A DNA stretch of 26,776 bases from CADAWZ01 sp045114665 (GTDB taxonomy: Bacteria > Vulcanimicrobiota > CADAWZ01), in the NCBI GenBank assembly GCA_045114665.1, contig JBGUKW010000151.1, positions 1 to 26,776 of the forward strand. The letters run 5' to 3'. Below are positions 7,917 through 16,204 of this stretch, one piece after another. A program made the translations under genes and the position numbers. Below the pieces are notes generated by a model, which was given only the letters and a program-made list of their open reading frames with translations, ran no database searches and had not been told where the DNA came from. The stretch's first letter is position 1; every line of letters begins with the position of its first letter.

Positions 7917-9893
7917 CTATAAAATTTCGCCTTTTAATATTTTTTCTATATATATATTTGATATATAATTTTTTAAATTTTTTATATCACAAATTATAAA
8001 TTTAGAATCTTTTTCTATATTTAAATATGTATTTTTATAATCTATAATTTGTAATTTATTTATTTTGTTTCCTAATGAATCAGTGCAGATTCCTGATACA
8101 AATATAAATAATTTTTTATTTGTTTTTACTTTAGTGTCTTTTTTTATTGTTTTGATTTCAAATGATTCCTGTGCTTCTATTATTTGCTTATTATTAATTC
8201 TTTTTAATTGTGGAATTAAATAAAATATATTTTGAATAAAGTATATTTTTTTAAACTGCTCATATAGTTTTTCATCTTTAAGACATTCTTTTACCAATTC
8301 TCTTTCAACAAATAAAATCGAAGTAGGGGATATTGTTTCAAAAGTTTCGGAATCGAAAATACCTAAAAAATCGCCTGTTCCAAATTTTTGATCTTGTTCG
8401 TTTTTTATAACTCCATTCAATATAAATGCTGAGTATTTACCTGTTTTGGTCTTTTGGCTATGGTCAAATTTTTTGATTTTTCCTCTTGATAAAAATACTT
8501 TTTGCCATATTTTATCTATTTTATTTATCAATTTATTATTAAAAAATGCTGATAATATATGGGCATTTAAAGGCTGATAACCTTTATCAACAATATAGGA
8601 AGCTCCAAAAAGTCCATATAAAAAACCAAAATTTTTTGGAATATTGTTTATATTTATGTGGTTTAATATTAATTTTTTTCTATTTATTTCTGGAATTTGA
8701 CATAATTCTTTTATATTTGGATGTACTAAGTTACCGCCTGAATCCATGAAGATATATTTTGATTTATTGTCATAAGGTATTGAATTTATCTGATTCTTTT
8801 TTTCTTTTGTTATTTTTGATTCTTGTTCCATTAAATCAAGAGTTGACCCCCAAGCTGTATCGCCTGAAATCAATATTTTACCTATTCTAATTCCTATTGT
8901 TGGAATCGAATGTATAGTCTCATGAGCCGTAAAATCTATGCCATAGATTCTTTTTGTGATATCTGGAATTAATTCAATAAATTGAAATCCCTCTTTTATT
9001 TCTGATTCAGAAATATCAAGAATAGCTGAGGCTTTTTTTACAAAAGAGTTAAATATTGGAAGAGTTGTCAAGATTTTTACTTTTTTGTTAAAAAACAAAA
9101 GATTTAGTAAACTGCAGTGATCGTCATGATTATGAGTTAATACAAAAATTAAGTATTCTGAATTATCTATACCGAGAACAGAATTATAATATTCTTCCCA
9201 TGGACTTCCGTCAACAAATATTGGTACATAGTCTGAAAATACTATTGAACTAGTGTTTTCTTCATATTGAGAAAATCCATTTCCAGAACCAATAATTATT
9301 ATTCCATCTTTTATGGAAATTGGTGGTTGTACATTAGGAACACCAAAAAATGGACTTATTTGATTTTCAATTAAAATGTCTATATTTTCTACTTGATCAC
9401 CATTTTTTACTGAAAATGAAACTGGAGATATCTGCTCTATGGCAATATCTCCTATTTTTATAAGATTATTTTTAATTTCTTTAAATTTAATGGAAGCAAA
9501 TATGTTCTTTTTTAAACGAAAAAATTCTTCATATTTGACAAAATTTTCTGTTTTTTTATTTTTTAGCCAATTTGGTTTATTTACACCTTTTATACTTGGA
9601 AATGTTTCACCAAGTATTATTTTTTGATTTTTTATAGCTTTTTTACTACCGATAATATTTATATTTCTTATTTTGTCAGCTGGCTTATATATAAAATTGG
9701 CAATAAGAAATTCTGTTGCCCCAACATTTATTCCATTTTGGAAAAAAATATCTGGCAAAACAATATTATGTGGGATATCTAAATGTTTAGATGTAAATAC
9801 TTTTATAATATCTGAAGGACAGCCAAACATGACAGATGTATTATCTGAACATACGATATAACAGCCTTCTGTTATTTTTGTTTTTTTTAGCAT
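7917..9893 (-). CDS. Metallo-beta-lactamase-fold protein with probable cyclic-nucleotide-binding-like domain
   Basis: A 658-residue soluble protein. An N-terminal region (1-190) of unknown fold precedes a metallo-beta-lactamase domain. The metal motif is THNHDDH (253-259, HxHxDH). Further candidate ligands are His328 in HSIPTIGIRI, Asp345 in ISGDT and His412 in LILNHIN, so the metal site looks intact. Residues about 485-555, around GTGDFLGIFD and ending in a helix-rich stretch, resemble a diverged cyclic-nucleotide-binding (CAP-effector) domain. I cannot see its full phosphate-binding signature. A short beta-rich tail (595-658) follows. The substrate is unknown; a hydrolase acting on a phosphodiester, thioester or lactam-like bond is possible. 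It lies 6 bp after the kinase-like gene and 11 bp before hrcA. The ribosome site is poor, which fits coupling to the gene upstream. Confidence 0.75.
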   Translation of the reverse strand: MLKKTKITEGCYIVCSDNTSVMFGCPSDIIKVFTSKHLDIPHNIVLPDIFFQNGINVGATEFLIANFIYKPADKIRNINIIGSKKAIKNQKIILGETFPSIKGVNKPNWLKNKKTENFVKYEEFFRLKKNIFASIKFKEIKNNLIKIGDIAIEQISPVSFSVKNGDQVENIDILIENQISPFFGVPNVQPPISIKDGIIIIGSGNGFSQYEENTSSIVFSDYVPIFVDGSPWEEYYNSVLGIDNSEYLIFVLTHNHDDHCSLLNLLFFNKKVKILTTLPIFNSFVKKASAILDISESEIKEGFQFIELIPDITKRIYGIDFTAHETIHSIPTIGIRIGKILISGDTAWGSTLDLMEQESKITKEKKNQINSIPYDNKSKYIFMDSGGNLVHPNIKELCQIPEINRKKLILNHININNIPKNFGFLYGLFGASYIVDKGYQPLNAHILSAFFNNKLINKIDKIWQKVFLSRGKIKKFDHSQKTKTGKYSAFILNGVIKNEQDQKFGTGDFLGIFDSETFETISPTSILFVERELVKECLKDEKLYEQFKKIYFIQNIFYLIPQLKRINNKQIIEAQESFEIKTIKKDTKVKTNKKLFIFVSGICTDSLGNKINKLQIIDYKNTYLNIEKDSKFIICDIKNLKNYISNIYIEKILKGEIL

Positions 9894-9899
9894 ATTATT

Positions 9900-11282
9900 T
9901 TACACTTTGGGTTTTCCAAGAAAAAATACTATTGCTCCACCAACTAATAAAATTGCTCCTGATATCCATTTTATTATTCCGCCCAAAAATGGGATAGGTG
10001 CAATAAACACTACAAGTGCCAATATAAACAATACAACCGCTATAAGCCTCATAATAGGATTTGCTTTAGGCGACTCTTGATTTCCACCAGTTTGCATTTG
10101 TTGTGGTGGATTTGTATTTACTATTTGTTGAGGTTCTGATTTTACATTATTATTAATAATTGGTTGTTGCTGTTGTATGTTATTTGGTTTTGCAACCAAA
10201 GGAGTTACAGGTTGTTGTACAACTGGCTGTACTGTTGGTCTTCCAACAACAGGAGACTGTACATTAGGTCTTGCTATTGGTGAGGCTTGTTGTACATTAG
10301 GTCTTGCCTGTGGAGTTTGTATTTGTACAGGTTTTGGAGCAGCGACAACAGCTGGTCTTGGTGGTTGTGCTCCTGTTGCAGTTTTGACAGATAAACCTGG
10401 TTTTGGGGTAGCAGGAACAGATTTTTGTACAGGAGTTCCTGAGATTTTACCTTGTGCAGGATTATAGTCTAAAGAACCACTTTGAATTCTATGGAGGTCT
10501 GTCATTAACTCGTCTATTGATACATATCTCTTATCCTGTTTGATATTTGTAGCTTTTGATACAAGCTGTGTCCAAATTGGAGATATATCTTTTCTTATAT
10601 CAGAAACTTTTGGAAGGATCAATGAAGTTGTTGGATCTTTTCCTGTGAGCATTTGGAATATAATCATACCAATAGAAAATATATCTGATTTTGGATCAGA
10701 TTGACCTTTTCCAAGTGCTTGTTCTGGTGGGTTATATCCTCTTGTTGAGACAACAACAGTATCTTTTACTTTATCTGCTTTGTATGTACGAGCTGCTTCA
10801 TATTTTGCAAGATATACATCACCATTTACATTTATGAAGATGTTTTTGGGTTGTAAGTCTCTATATATGACAGGAGGCTCTTGTGAATGCAAATAGCGAA
10901 TTATAGGAAGAAGTTTATTTAAAAACTCAAGAGTATCTTGTTCAGATAGTTTGGGAGTTTTTTTCAAATATTCTTCAAGAGATTTTCCATCTTGATAATC
11001 AGTTATAATTATATTTTCATTTTCGTTGCTAATGCTGTCAACAAAATTTGGCAATCCTTTGAATTTTAGCTTTTTCATTAGGTTCAATTCTTTGAAAATG
11101 AACTGTTGGGATTGCTCTGTAAGAGTTGGATTGTCTTTATATATAGGAATTATTCTAAATTGTACATCTTTATTTGTTTGAAGATCTCTACCCTTGAAGT
11201 AAAATTCATAATCATTTTGGTTTGGTAGCTCTTCTAAAATTTTATATCTACCTGAATAAGTTTGATTCATATAATTAGACAT
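9900..11282 (-). CDS. Membrane-anchored Ser/Thr protein kinase homologue, probable pseudokinase
   Basis: The 460-residue protein has a eukaryotic-type kinase fold at about 13-266, a Pro/Gln/Val-rich linker (about 275-405) with loose RPNVQ-type repeats, and two hydrophobic segments at the C-terminus (about 411-430 and 433-455). The kinase would lie in the cytoplasm. The fold is clear from helix C FKELNLMKKL (Glu65), YRDLQPKNIFIN (140-151), PPEQ (185-188) and SDIFSIGMIIFQMLTG (199-214). Several catalytic residues are changed. The glycine-rich loop is absent (LEELPNQNDYEF), Arg43 stands where the VAIK lysine should be, HRD is YRD, and KYE (160-162) replaces DFG, removing the metal-binding Asp. 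ATP transfer is therefore doubtful; a scaffold or sensing role is inferred. ATG has AGAGG 6 bases upstream. It appears to be the first gene of the chaperone locus. Confidence 0.85.
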   Translation of the reverse strand: MSNYMNQTYSGRYKILEELPNQNDYEFYFKGRDLQTNKDVQFRIIPIYKDNPTLTEQSQQFIFKELNLMKKLKFKGLPNFVDSISNENENIIITDYQDGKSLEEYLKKTPKLSEQDTLEFLNKLLPIIRYLHSQEPPVIYRDLQPKNIFINVNGDVYLAKYEAARTYKADKVKDTVVVSTRGYNPPEQALGKGQSDPKSDIFSIGMIIFQMLTGKDPTTSLILPKVSDIRKDISPIWTQLVSKATNIKQDKRYVSIDELMTDLHRIQSGSLDYNPAQGKISGTPVQKSVPATPKPGLSVKTATGAQPPRPAVVAAPKPVQIQTPQARPNVQQASPIARPNVQSPVVGRPTVQPVVQQPVTPLVAKPNNIQQQQPIINNNVKSEPQQIVNTNPPQQMQTGGNQESPKANPIMRLIAVVLFILALVVFIAPIPFLGGIIKWISGAILLVGGAIVFFLGKPKV

Positions 11283-11355
11283 ATTATACCTCTTTACACT
11301 TCATTTTTTATAAAAAAATATAAAAAACGATTTAGACAACATTAAAAAGTTATTA

Positions 11356-11406
11356 GATTTAATTATTTCCCTTATTTTATCAATTTTGATTAATAATAAT
11401 TAAATC
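11356..11406. repeat. 12-bp inverted repeat in the divergent kinase-uvrA intergenic region
   Basis: GATTTAATTATT (11356-11367) and AATAATTAAATC (11395-11406) are exact inverted copies separated by 27 bases, which themselves contain ATCAATTTTGAT. It lies between the divergent starts of the kinase-like gene and uvrA. It could be a regulator site serving both, or chance, since the arms are nearly all A/T. Between 11283 and 11531 I see nothing else except the uvrA promoter. No clear promoter for the kinase-like gene could be assigned. Confidence 0.35.
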
Positions 11407-11473
11407 CTTTTTTTTTGAAAAAAATTAATATTTTTTTTCATTTATATTATATTTTTTATTTTGCAATTTATTT

Positions 11474-11502
11474 TTGACATATTTTTTATTTTATTGTATA
11501 TT
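11474..11502 (+). promoter_or_regulatory. Sigma-70-type promoter for uvrA
   Basis: A consensus -35 TTGACA (11474-11479) is followed, after exactly 17 bases, by TATATT (11497-11502). The uvrA GTG start at 11532 is 29 bp further on, with GGAG at 11521-11524 as ribosome site. I see no LexA-type SOS box that I could name. Confidence 0.75.
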
Positions 11503-11531
11503 TTTATGTATTATATTTATGGAGATTTATT

Positions 11532-14351
11532 GTGGTGGAAAGATATATTTCAGTAAAAGGTGCGAGATGTCATAATTTAAAAAATATAAATTTAGACATA
11601 CCTTCAGGTTCTATGACTGTTATTACAGGTGTTTCTGGCTCTGGAAAGTCAACACTTGCATTTGATACGATATATGCAGAAGGTAGAAGAAGATATGTTG
11701 AGTCTCTTTCTTCTTATGCAAGGCAGTTTTTGGGAAAAATAGAAAGACCAGATGTTGATTCAGTTGAGGGCTTATCTCCTGCAATAGCTATTGAACAAAA
11801 AGGTGTTTCGGGTAATCCTCGTTCAACTGTTGGAACTGTTACTGAAATATATGATCTATTGAGGCTTCTTTTCTCGAGAGTTGGAGTTCCTTATTGTCCT
11901 AATTGTGGTAAAAAAATTTCTGCAATGACACCTCAGAGAATAGCAGAATCTATTCTTTCTATTTTTAAAGATGGAGAAAGATTCATGATCCTCGCACCAG
12001 TTGTATATAATAAAAAAGGTGAGCAAGGTAAGGTAATTTCAGATATATTTGTAAATGGATATTCAAGAGTTAGAATAGATGGAACTGTTTATGATTCTGA
12101 TGATTGTCCTTCTAATTTGGAAAAAAATAAAAAACATAATATTGAAATAGTTATAGATAGGCTTATATCAGAGGAGGGCATAACAGATCGACTTGGCACA
12201 TCTGTTGAAACAGCTCTTAATGAAGGACATGGGATTCTGATTGCAACAGGTGAAAAAGGTGATTTCTTTTTTTCTGAAAATCTCTCATGCCCAGAATGTG
12301 GAATTTCTATTCCTGAAACAGAGCCTTCTTTTTTCTCTTTTAATTCTCCATTGGGAGCTTGTCCCGCTTGTTCAGGTATTGGTTCTTTTACTGATATATC
12401 AGAAGAAGCAGTGATTCCAAATCCTTCACTATCTATAAGAGATGGAGCTATTGCCCCTTGGGGAAAATATACTGAGAGAATGTCATCTTCAAGTCATAAA
12501 AGTATTTTTTGGAATAAATTTTTGTATGTTGCAGATTATTTTGGAATATCTCTCGATGTTCCATTTGAGTCTCTTAGTGAACAAAATAAAAAACTACTCC
12601 TTTTTGGCAATGGTGGCAGTACCATTTATACTTCAGACCCTTCATCTTTTGAGGGTTGTATTCCTCATTTGAGAAGAAGATATGAAGAAACTGATTCTGA
12701 TCTCATAAGAGAATTTACAGAAAAATTTACTGTTTCGAAAACATGTCCAACTTGTCATGGTAAAAGATTAAAAAAAGAAGCTCTTTGCATAAAAGTTGGT
12801 GGTAAAAATATTTCTCAAATAACAGAATTTACTGTAAGAGAGTGCATTGATTTTTTTGATAATTTAAAATTTGATGATATAAAAAGTGAGACAATAGCAA
12901 AACCTGTTTTAAAAGAATTAAATAAAAAATTGAAATTTCTTCTTGATGTTGGTTTGTCTTATATGACTTTGGATAGAACTGCAAATACTTTATCTGGTGG
13001 AGAGGCGAGAAGAATTAGACTTGCTGGGCTTTTAGGAGCTGGACTTACTGGGGTTATTTATGTACTCGATGAGCCGAGCATAGGACTTCATCAAAGAGAT
13101 AATGACAGACTCATAAAAACTCTTTTAAAATTGAGAGATTTGGGAAATACTGTGCTTGTTGTTGAGCATGACGAAGATACAATAAAATCTGCTGATTTTG
13201 TAGTTGACATTGGACCTGTTGCAGGTAAGAATGGGGGATATATAGTCTATGCTGGTTCTGTTTCGGATTTAGAAAAATCAAAAGATTCTATTACAGGTAT
13301 GTATATTTCAGGCAAAAAAAGTATAGAATTACCAAAAGAGATTAGAAAAGGAAATGGAAAACACATAACAATAGTTGGAGCTTCCGAAAATAACTTAAAA
13401 GATATTGATGTTGATATTCCACTTGGAAAATTTGTATGTGTTACTGGCGTTTCAGGTTCAGGTAAATCAACTCTTATAAATGAAGTTTTATATAAAAATG
13501 CTTTAAAAACTATAGGTACTTATTCTGAAACAGCGGGAAAGTGTAGGGGAATTACAGGGCTTGAAAACATAGACCGCATTATAGTTATTGATCAATCGCC
13601 AATAGGAAGAACTCCTCGTTCAAATCCTGCAACATATACAGATGCTTTTACTCCGATAAGAGAGATCTTTGCTTCTGCAAGACTTTCTAAAATGTATGGA
13701 TATAAACCTGGAAGATTTAGCTTTAATGTAAAAGGTGGAAGATGTGAGGCATGTATGGGAGATGGTGTAATAAGAACAGAGATGAATTTTCTTCCAGATG
13801 TCTATGTAAAATGTGAAGAATGTGATGGAAAGAGATATAACAATGCAACGCTTGCTGTAAAATTTAGAGATAAAAGTATATATGATGTCCTTTGCATGAC
13901 AGTTGATGAAGCATTGGAATTTTTTGGTGAATTTCCGACACTAAAGAGAAAATTTACATGTCTTTCTGAAGTTGGTTTGGGATATATACAGTTGGGACAA
14001 CCTTCAGATACTCTTTCTGGTGGTGAAGCTCAGAGAATTAAACTTGCCTATGAACTTTCAAAAAGAGCTACAGGAAAGACCTTATATCTTTTAGATGAGC
14101 CAACGACAGGTCTGCATTTTGAAGATGTTTATAAATTGTTGAAAATTTTGGGAAGGCTTGCTGATTCAGGAAATACCGTCTTGGTGATAGAACACAATTT
14201 AGATGTCATAAAATGTGCTGATTATATAATTGATTTAGGACCAGAAGGTGGAGTAGGAGGAGGCAATATTGTTGTTACAGGAACCCCTCAAGATGTTGCT
14301 AACTGTTCTGAATCATATACAGGACAGTTTTTAAAGAACAAACTTATTTAA
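11532..14351 (+). CDS. uvrA: Excinuclease ABC subunit A (UvrA)
   Basis: A complete UvrA of 939 residues, close to the family length. It is the damage-sensing ATPase dimer of nucleotide excision repair, which loads UvrB on lesions. Both ABC modules are present: Walker A GVSGSGKS at 33-40 and again at about 639-646, signature motifs LSGGEARRIRLA and LSGGEAQRIKLA, and two LDEP Walker B motifs. Zinc-binding cysteines appear as CPNCG, as CPECG with a later CPACSG, and in CEACMGDG...CEECDGKRY. The start is GTG at 11532, with a second in-frame GTG next to it; GGAG 7 bases upstream favours 11532. It has its own promoter and is the only plus-strand gene in the left two thirds of the window. Its stop overlaps the stop of the opposing YkgJ-like gene by 4 bp. 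Confidence 0.98.
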   Translation: MVERYISVKGARCHNLKNINLDIPSGSMTVITGVSGSGKSTLAFDTIYAEGRRRYVESLSSYARQFLGKIERPDVDSVEGLSPAIAIEQKGVSGNPRSTVGTVTEIYDLLRLLFSRVGVPYCPNCGKKISAMTPQRIAESILSIFKDGERFMILAPVVYNKKGEQGKVISDIFVNGYSRVRIDGTVYDSDDCPSNLEKNKKHNIEIVIDRLISEEGITDRLGTSVETALNEGHGILIATGEKGDFFFSENLSCPECGISIPETEPSFFSFNSPLGACPACSGIGSFTDISEEAVIPNPSLSIRDGAIAPWGKYTERMSSSSHKSIFWNKFLYVADYFGISLDVPFESLSEQNKKLLLFGNGGSTIYTSDPSSFEGCIPHLRRRYEETDSDLIREFTEKFTVSKTCPTCHGKRLKKEALCIKVGGKNISQITEFTVRECIDFFDNLKFDDIKSETIAKPVLKELNKKLKFLLDVGLSYMTLDRTANTLSGGEARRIRLAGLLGAGLTGVIYVLDEPSIGLHQRDNDRLIKTLLKLRDLGNTVLVVEHDEDTIKSADFVVDIGPVAGKNGGYIVYAGSVSDLEKSKDSITGMYISGKKSIELPKEIRKGNGKHITIVGASENNLKDIDVDIPLGKFVCVTGVSGSGKSTLINEVLYKNALKTIGTYSETAGKCRGITGLENIDRIIVIDQSPIGRTPRSNPATYTDAFTPIREIFASARLSKMYGYKPGRFSFNVKGGRCEACMGDGVIRTEMNFLPDVYVKCEECDGKRYNNATLAVKFRDKSIYDVLCMTVDEALEFFGEFPTLKRKFTCLSEVGLGYIQLGQPSDTLSGGEAQRIKLAYELSKRATGKTLYLLDEPTTGLHFEDVYKLLKILGRLADSGNTVLVIEHNLDVIKCADYIIDLGPEGGVGGGNIVVTGTPQDVANCSESYTGQFLKNKLI

Positions 14352-14794
14352 TTTTCATCTTCAGATTTTTTTAGTTCTTTTGCAAATATTTCTTCAAAAT
14401 CATAAGGCGGAATTAGTGTATATCCACAACCTTTCATCAATTCAGCACCAGTGTACATTAAATATAAATCTGGATAATCTCTACAAATTTCAGGTCGTTT
14501 GTCATGCATAGAACAAAGATTTCCATTTTGTTTTGTACATGAAAATATAATTGTTCCATCTTGAGCTTTTCCATGTGCTTTGAATATTTTATATTCAGGC
14601 TCTTTTTTTACAAGCTCTTCAAACTGCTCCATTTTTTTTATTTTTTTGCCTTCAAGTAATATGCCTATATTTCTGCAACATTTGCCACATCTAAGACATT
14701 TACCAACTCTGAAGTATTTTCTTTTTTGACCTGTTATTTTAAACCAAAATCTTTTTATGGCAATTTCGGCCTTAGTCCAAAAATCTTTATTCAT
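14348..14794 (-). CDS. YkgJ-family cysteine cluster protein
   Basis: A 148-residue protein with the cysteine pattern of the YkgJ family (zinc- or iron-binding): CLRCGKCC at 33-40, Cys87, Cys95 and CRDYP at 105-109, with the family's RPEIC motif. The biochemical role of the family is not settled; metal or Fe-S binding is the usual reading. The N-terminus is basic (RFWFKITGQKRKYFR) and may touch membrane or nucleic acid. Its ATG overlaps the end of the small membrane protein gene by 8 bp, so the two are coupled. Its stop shares four bases with the uvrA stop on the other strand, leaving no room for a terminator between them. Confidence 0.85.
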   Translation of the reverse strand: MNKDFWTKAEIAIKRFWFKITGQKRKYFRVGKCLRCGKCCRNIGILLEGKKIKKMEQFEELVKKEPEYKIFKAHGKAQDGTIIFSCTKQNGNLCSMHDKRPEICRDYPDLYLMYTGAELMKGCGYTLIPPYDFEEIFAKELKKSEDEN

Positions 14795-14993
14795 CTTTTT
14801 TCTTTTTGTCTTTTAAAATAAGTACAATGCCAATGGTCAATGTTACTATTGCAATAGTAGAGATCACATCAAAAACATATATTTTCTGTGAAACTGTACC
14901 AACTGGAGTTAATTTGTTCATTAGTGAGGCAATAAATATAGTCAATGCACTTATTATTGAAATTATTATTCCTATTATTTTTTTATTTTTCAT
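14787..14993 (-). CDS. Small membrane protein, two predicted helices
   Basis: The 68-residue product has two hydrophobic segments, IIGIIISIISALTIFIASLM (about 6-25) and about 42-60, joined by a short polar loop. The basic ends (MKNKK, KDKKKKDE) suggest both termini are cytoplasmic. I do not recognise the family. The reading frame overlaps the start of the YkgJ-like gene by 8 bp, a common arrangement of real coupled genes. GGATAAAG lies about 9 bases upstream of the ATG as a modest ribosome site. It could be a real small gene or, less likely, a chance hydrophobic frame in AT-rich DNA. Confidence 0.6.
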   Translation of the reverse strand: MKNKKIIGIIISIISALTIFIASLMNKLTPVGTVSQKIYVFDVISTIAIVTLTIGIVLILKDKKKKDE

Positions 14994-15066
14994 GAGAATA
15001 CTTTATCCGTTTCTCTGTTTTATTTTTTTAGTATGTTACAAAAGCAGAAAATTAGCAATTTATTTT

Positions 15067-15243
15067 TCACTTTTCTTTGTTATCATCTATTTTAGTTTCA
15101 AGAATTTTTACATCAGCATTTAAAGAACCAGAATTAATCAAAATTTCTAGATTTTTAAATTCTTCCATATTTATATTACTACTACTTATTTGACACTCAC
15201 CATTTAAAATAGCACTAACAACAATAGGAGAAGATATCTCTTC
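15067..15243 (-). other. Orphan coding-like frame directly after the CPBP protease gene (possible frameshift)
   Basis: Just past the protease stop, the +1 frame stays open for 59 codons (EEISSPIVVSAILNGECQIS onward) to TGA at 15067-15069. Its composition and codon use look like real protein. There is no normal start at its beginning; the only ATG in the frame is at 15166-15168 and gives 33 residues. The switch point is the run C-AAA-AAA-TGA at the protease stop. Three readings are possible: an extra or missing A in the sequence, a genuine frameshift mutation that shortened the protease, or a remnant of a separate gene. The translated segment matches nothing I know. Confidence 0.4.
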
Positions 15244-16117
15244 ATTTTTTGCAGTATTCCTTAAAATTGAATTTATATATTACAATTACTATAATCATTA
15301 TTCCAAGTGCTGTAAGCCCTGTCACAGGTGAATTGTCAAAACCTAAAAAAATATTTTTGTAAGATTCTTTTAGAAGTGAAATTTTTAAATAATTTCTCAT
15401 TAAAATTAAATATACAAATATGAAATGAATTCCTGCTGAACACCAAATGTTTTTAAAATGAACTACAGCTGTACATAATATTATTGACATTGTGAAAAGA
15501 TTTAAAAAATATATGAATTTATATATGGGGCTTCCGTGGCAAAATAGATGTGCAAGTCCAAACATTATAGAGGTAAATATTATTGCTTGATTTTTTTTTA
15601 AAAATTTTGCAAATATCTCAAATATTACACCTCTAAATATAACTTCTTCTGAAATTACAAGTAAAAAACAAGGAATTATATGTAAGAGAGCATGCTTTAC
15701 TATTTCAATTTGTGTAAATTCTATTGTTTCAGATTGTGAAAATGGTGATATTACAAGAAAAAAAGTAAAAAATAAAACTGCACCTATTAAAATTCCTAAA
15801 TTTAGTGGCTTTTTAAAATCTCCACTAAAATATGAATCTGTTATTTTTCTGTCTTTAAAATTTTTATTCCTAAACAGAATTATTGTCGTTGTCATAGATA
15901 TATACAGAATAAGTATATATGCAATGTTTAATATGTGATTATGTGGCTGAGACATTCTGCCATTTGTAAATTCAGTAAAGAAATATCCGTGTGTACAAAT
16001 GGACAATAATAATATATCAATTATATAAACGCCAGCAAGAATAGAAAGAAGAAGGGCTATTTTTACAAAAGCCCTTCCGTATTCGTTTTTATCTGAGAAA
16101 ATTATTTCCTTGTCCAT
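15242..16117 (-). CDS. CPBP-family intramembrane metalloprotease
   Basis: A polytopic membrane protein of 291 residues with about seven hydrophobic segments. The family (CAAX protease / bacteriocin-processing, Abi) motifs are in place: SEEVIFRG with the Glu157-Glu158 pair and Arg162, FGLAH with Phe186 and His190, and a third-motif His at 231 (SAGIHFIFVY). These residues form the intramembrane active site known from Rce1-type proteases. The bacterial substrate is usually unknown, as here. There is no bacteriocin gene next to it. The coding region ends at an A-run followed by TGA, with an open coding-like frame in +1 immediately behind. The product may therefore be truncated by a frameshift, although all three catalytic motifs are kept. 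Confidence 0.88.
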   Translation of the reverse strand: MDKEIIFSDKNEYGRAFVKIALLLSILAGVYIIDILLLSICTHGYFFTEFTNGRMSQPHNHILNIAYILILYISMTTTIILFRNKNFKDRKITDSYFSGDFKKPLNLGILIGAVLFFTFFLVISPFSQSETIEFTQIEIVKHALLHIIPCFLLVISEEVIFRGVIFEIFAKFLKKNQAIIFTSIMFGLAHLFCHGSPIYKFIYFLNLFTMSIILCTAVVHFKNIWCSAGIHFIFVYLILMRNYLKISLLKESYKNIFLGFDNSPVTGLTALGIMIIVIVIYKFNFKEYCKK

Positions 16118-16147
16118 TTACTCTTCTGTAAAAGTTCTCGGTAAAGG

Positions 16148-16186
16148 GGGCTGTTAAAAAACTCTATATTATTTTTTCACAGTCCC
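16148..16186. repeat. Short repeat-family hairpin between ackA and the CPBP gene
   Basis: GGGCTGTTAAAAAACT (16148-16163) faces ATTTTTTCACAGTCCC (16171-16186), an inverted pair with a few mismatches and a 7-base centre. The ends match those of the element at the right window edge (GGGGCTGTGAAAAAA) and, more loosely, the right end of the element at 1890-2113 (GGGGCTATTTATAAACTC). It may be an end-to-end deletion remnant of such an element. It lies 19 bp beyond the ackA stop, so it may also stop ackA transcription. Confidence 0.5.
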
Positions 16187-16204
16187 TTTTTATGTTAAAT
16201 TTAC

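Noticed and set aside
10177..10467. Plus-strand frame rich in Cys/Gly/Thr
   Set aside because: It is the reverse of the Pro/Gln/Val-rich linker of the kinase-like protein, and the composition is explained by that repeat.
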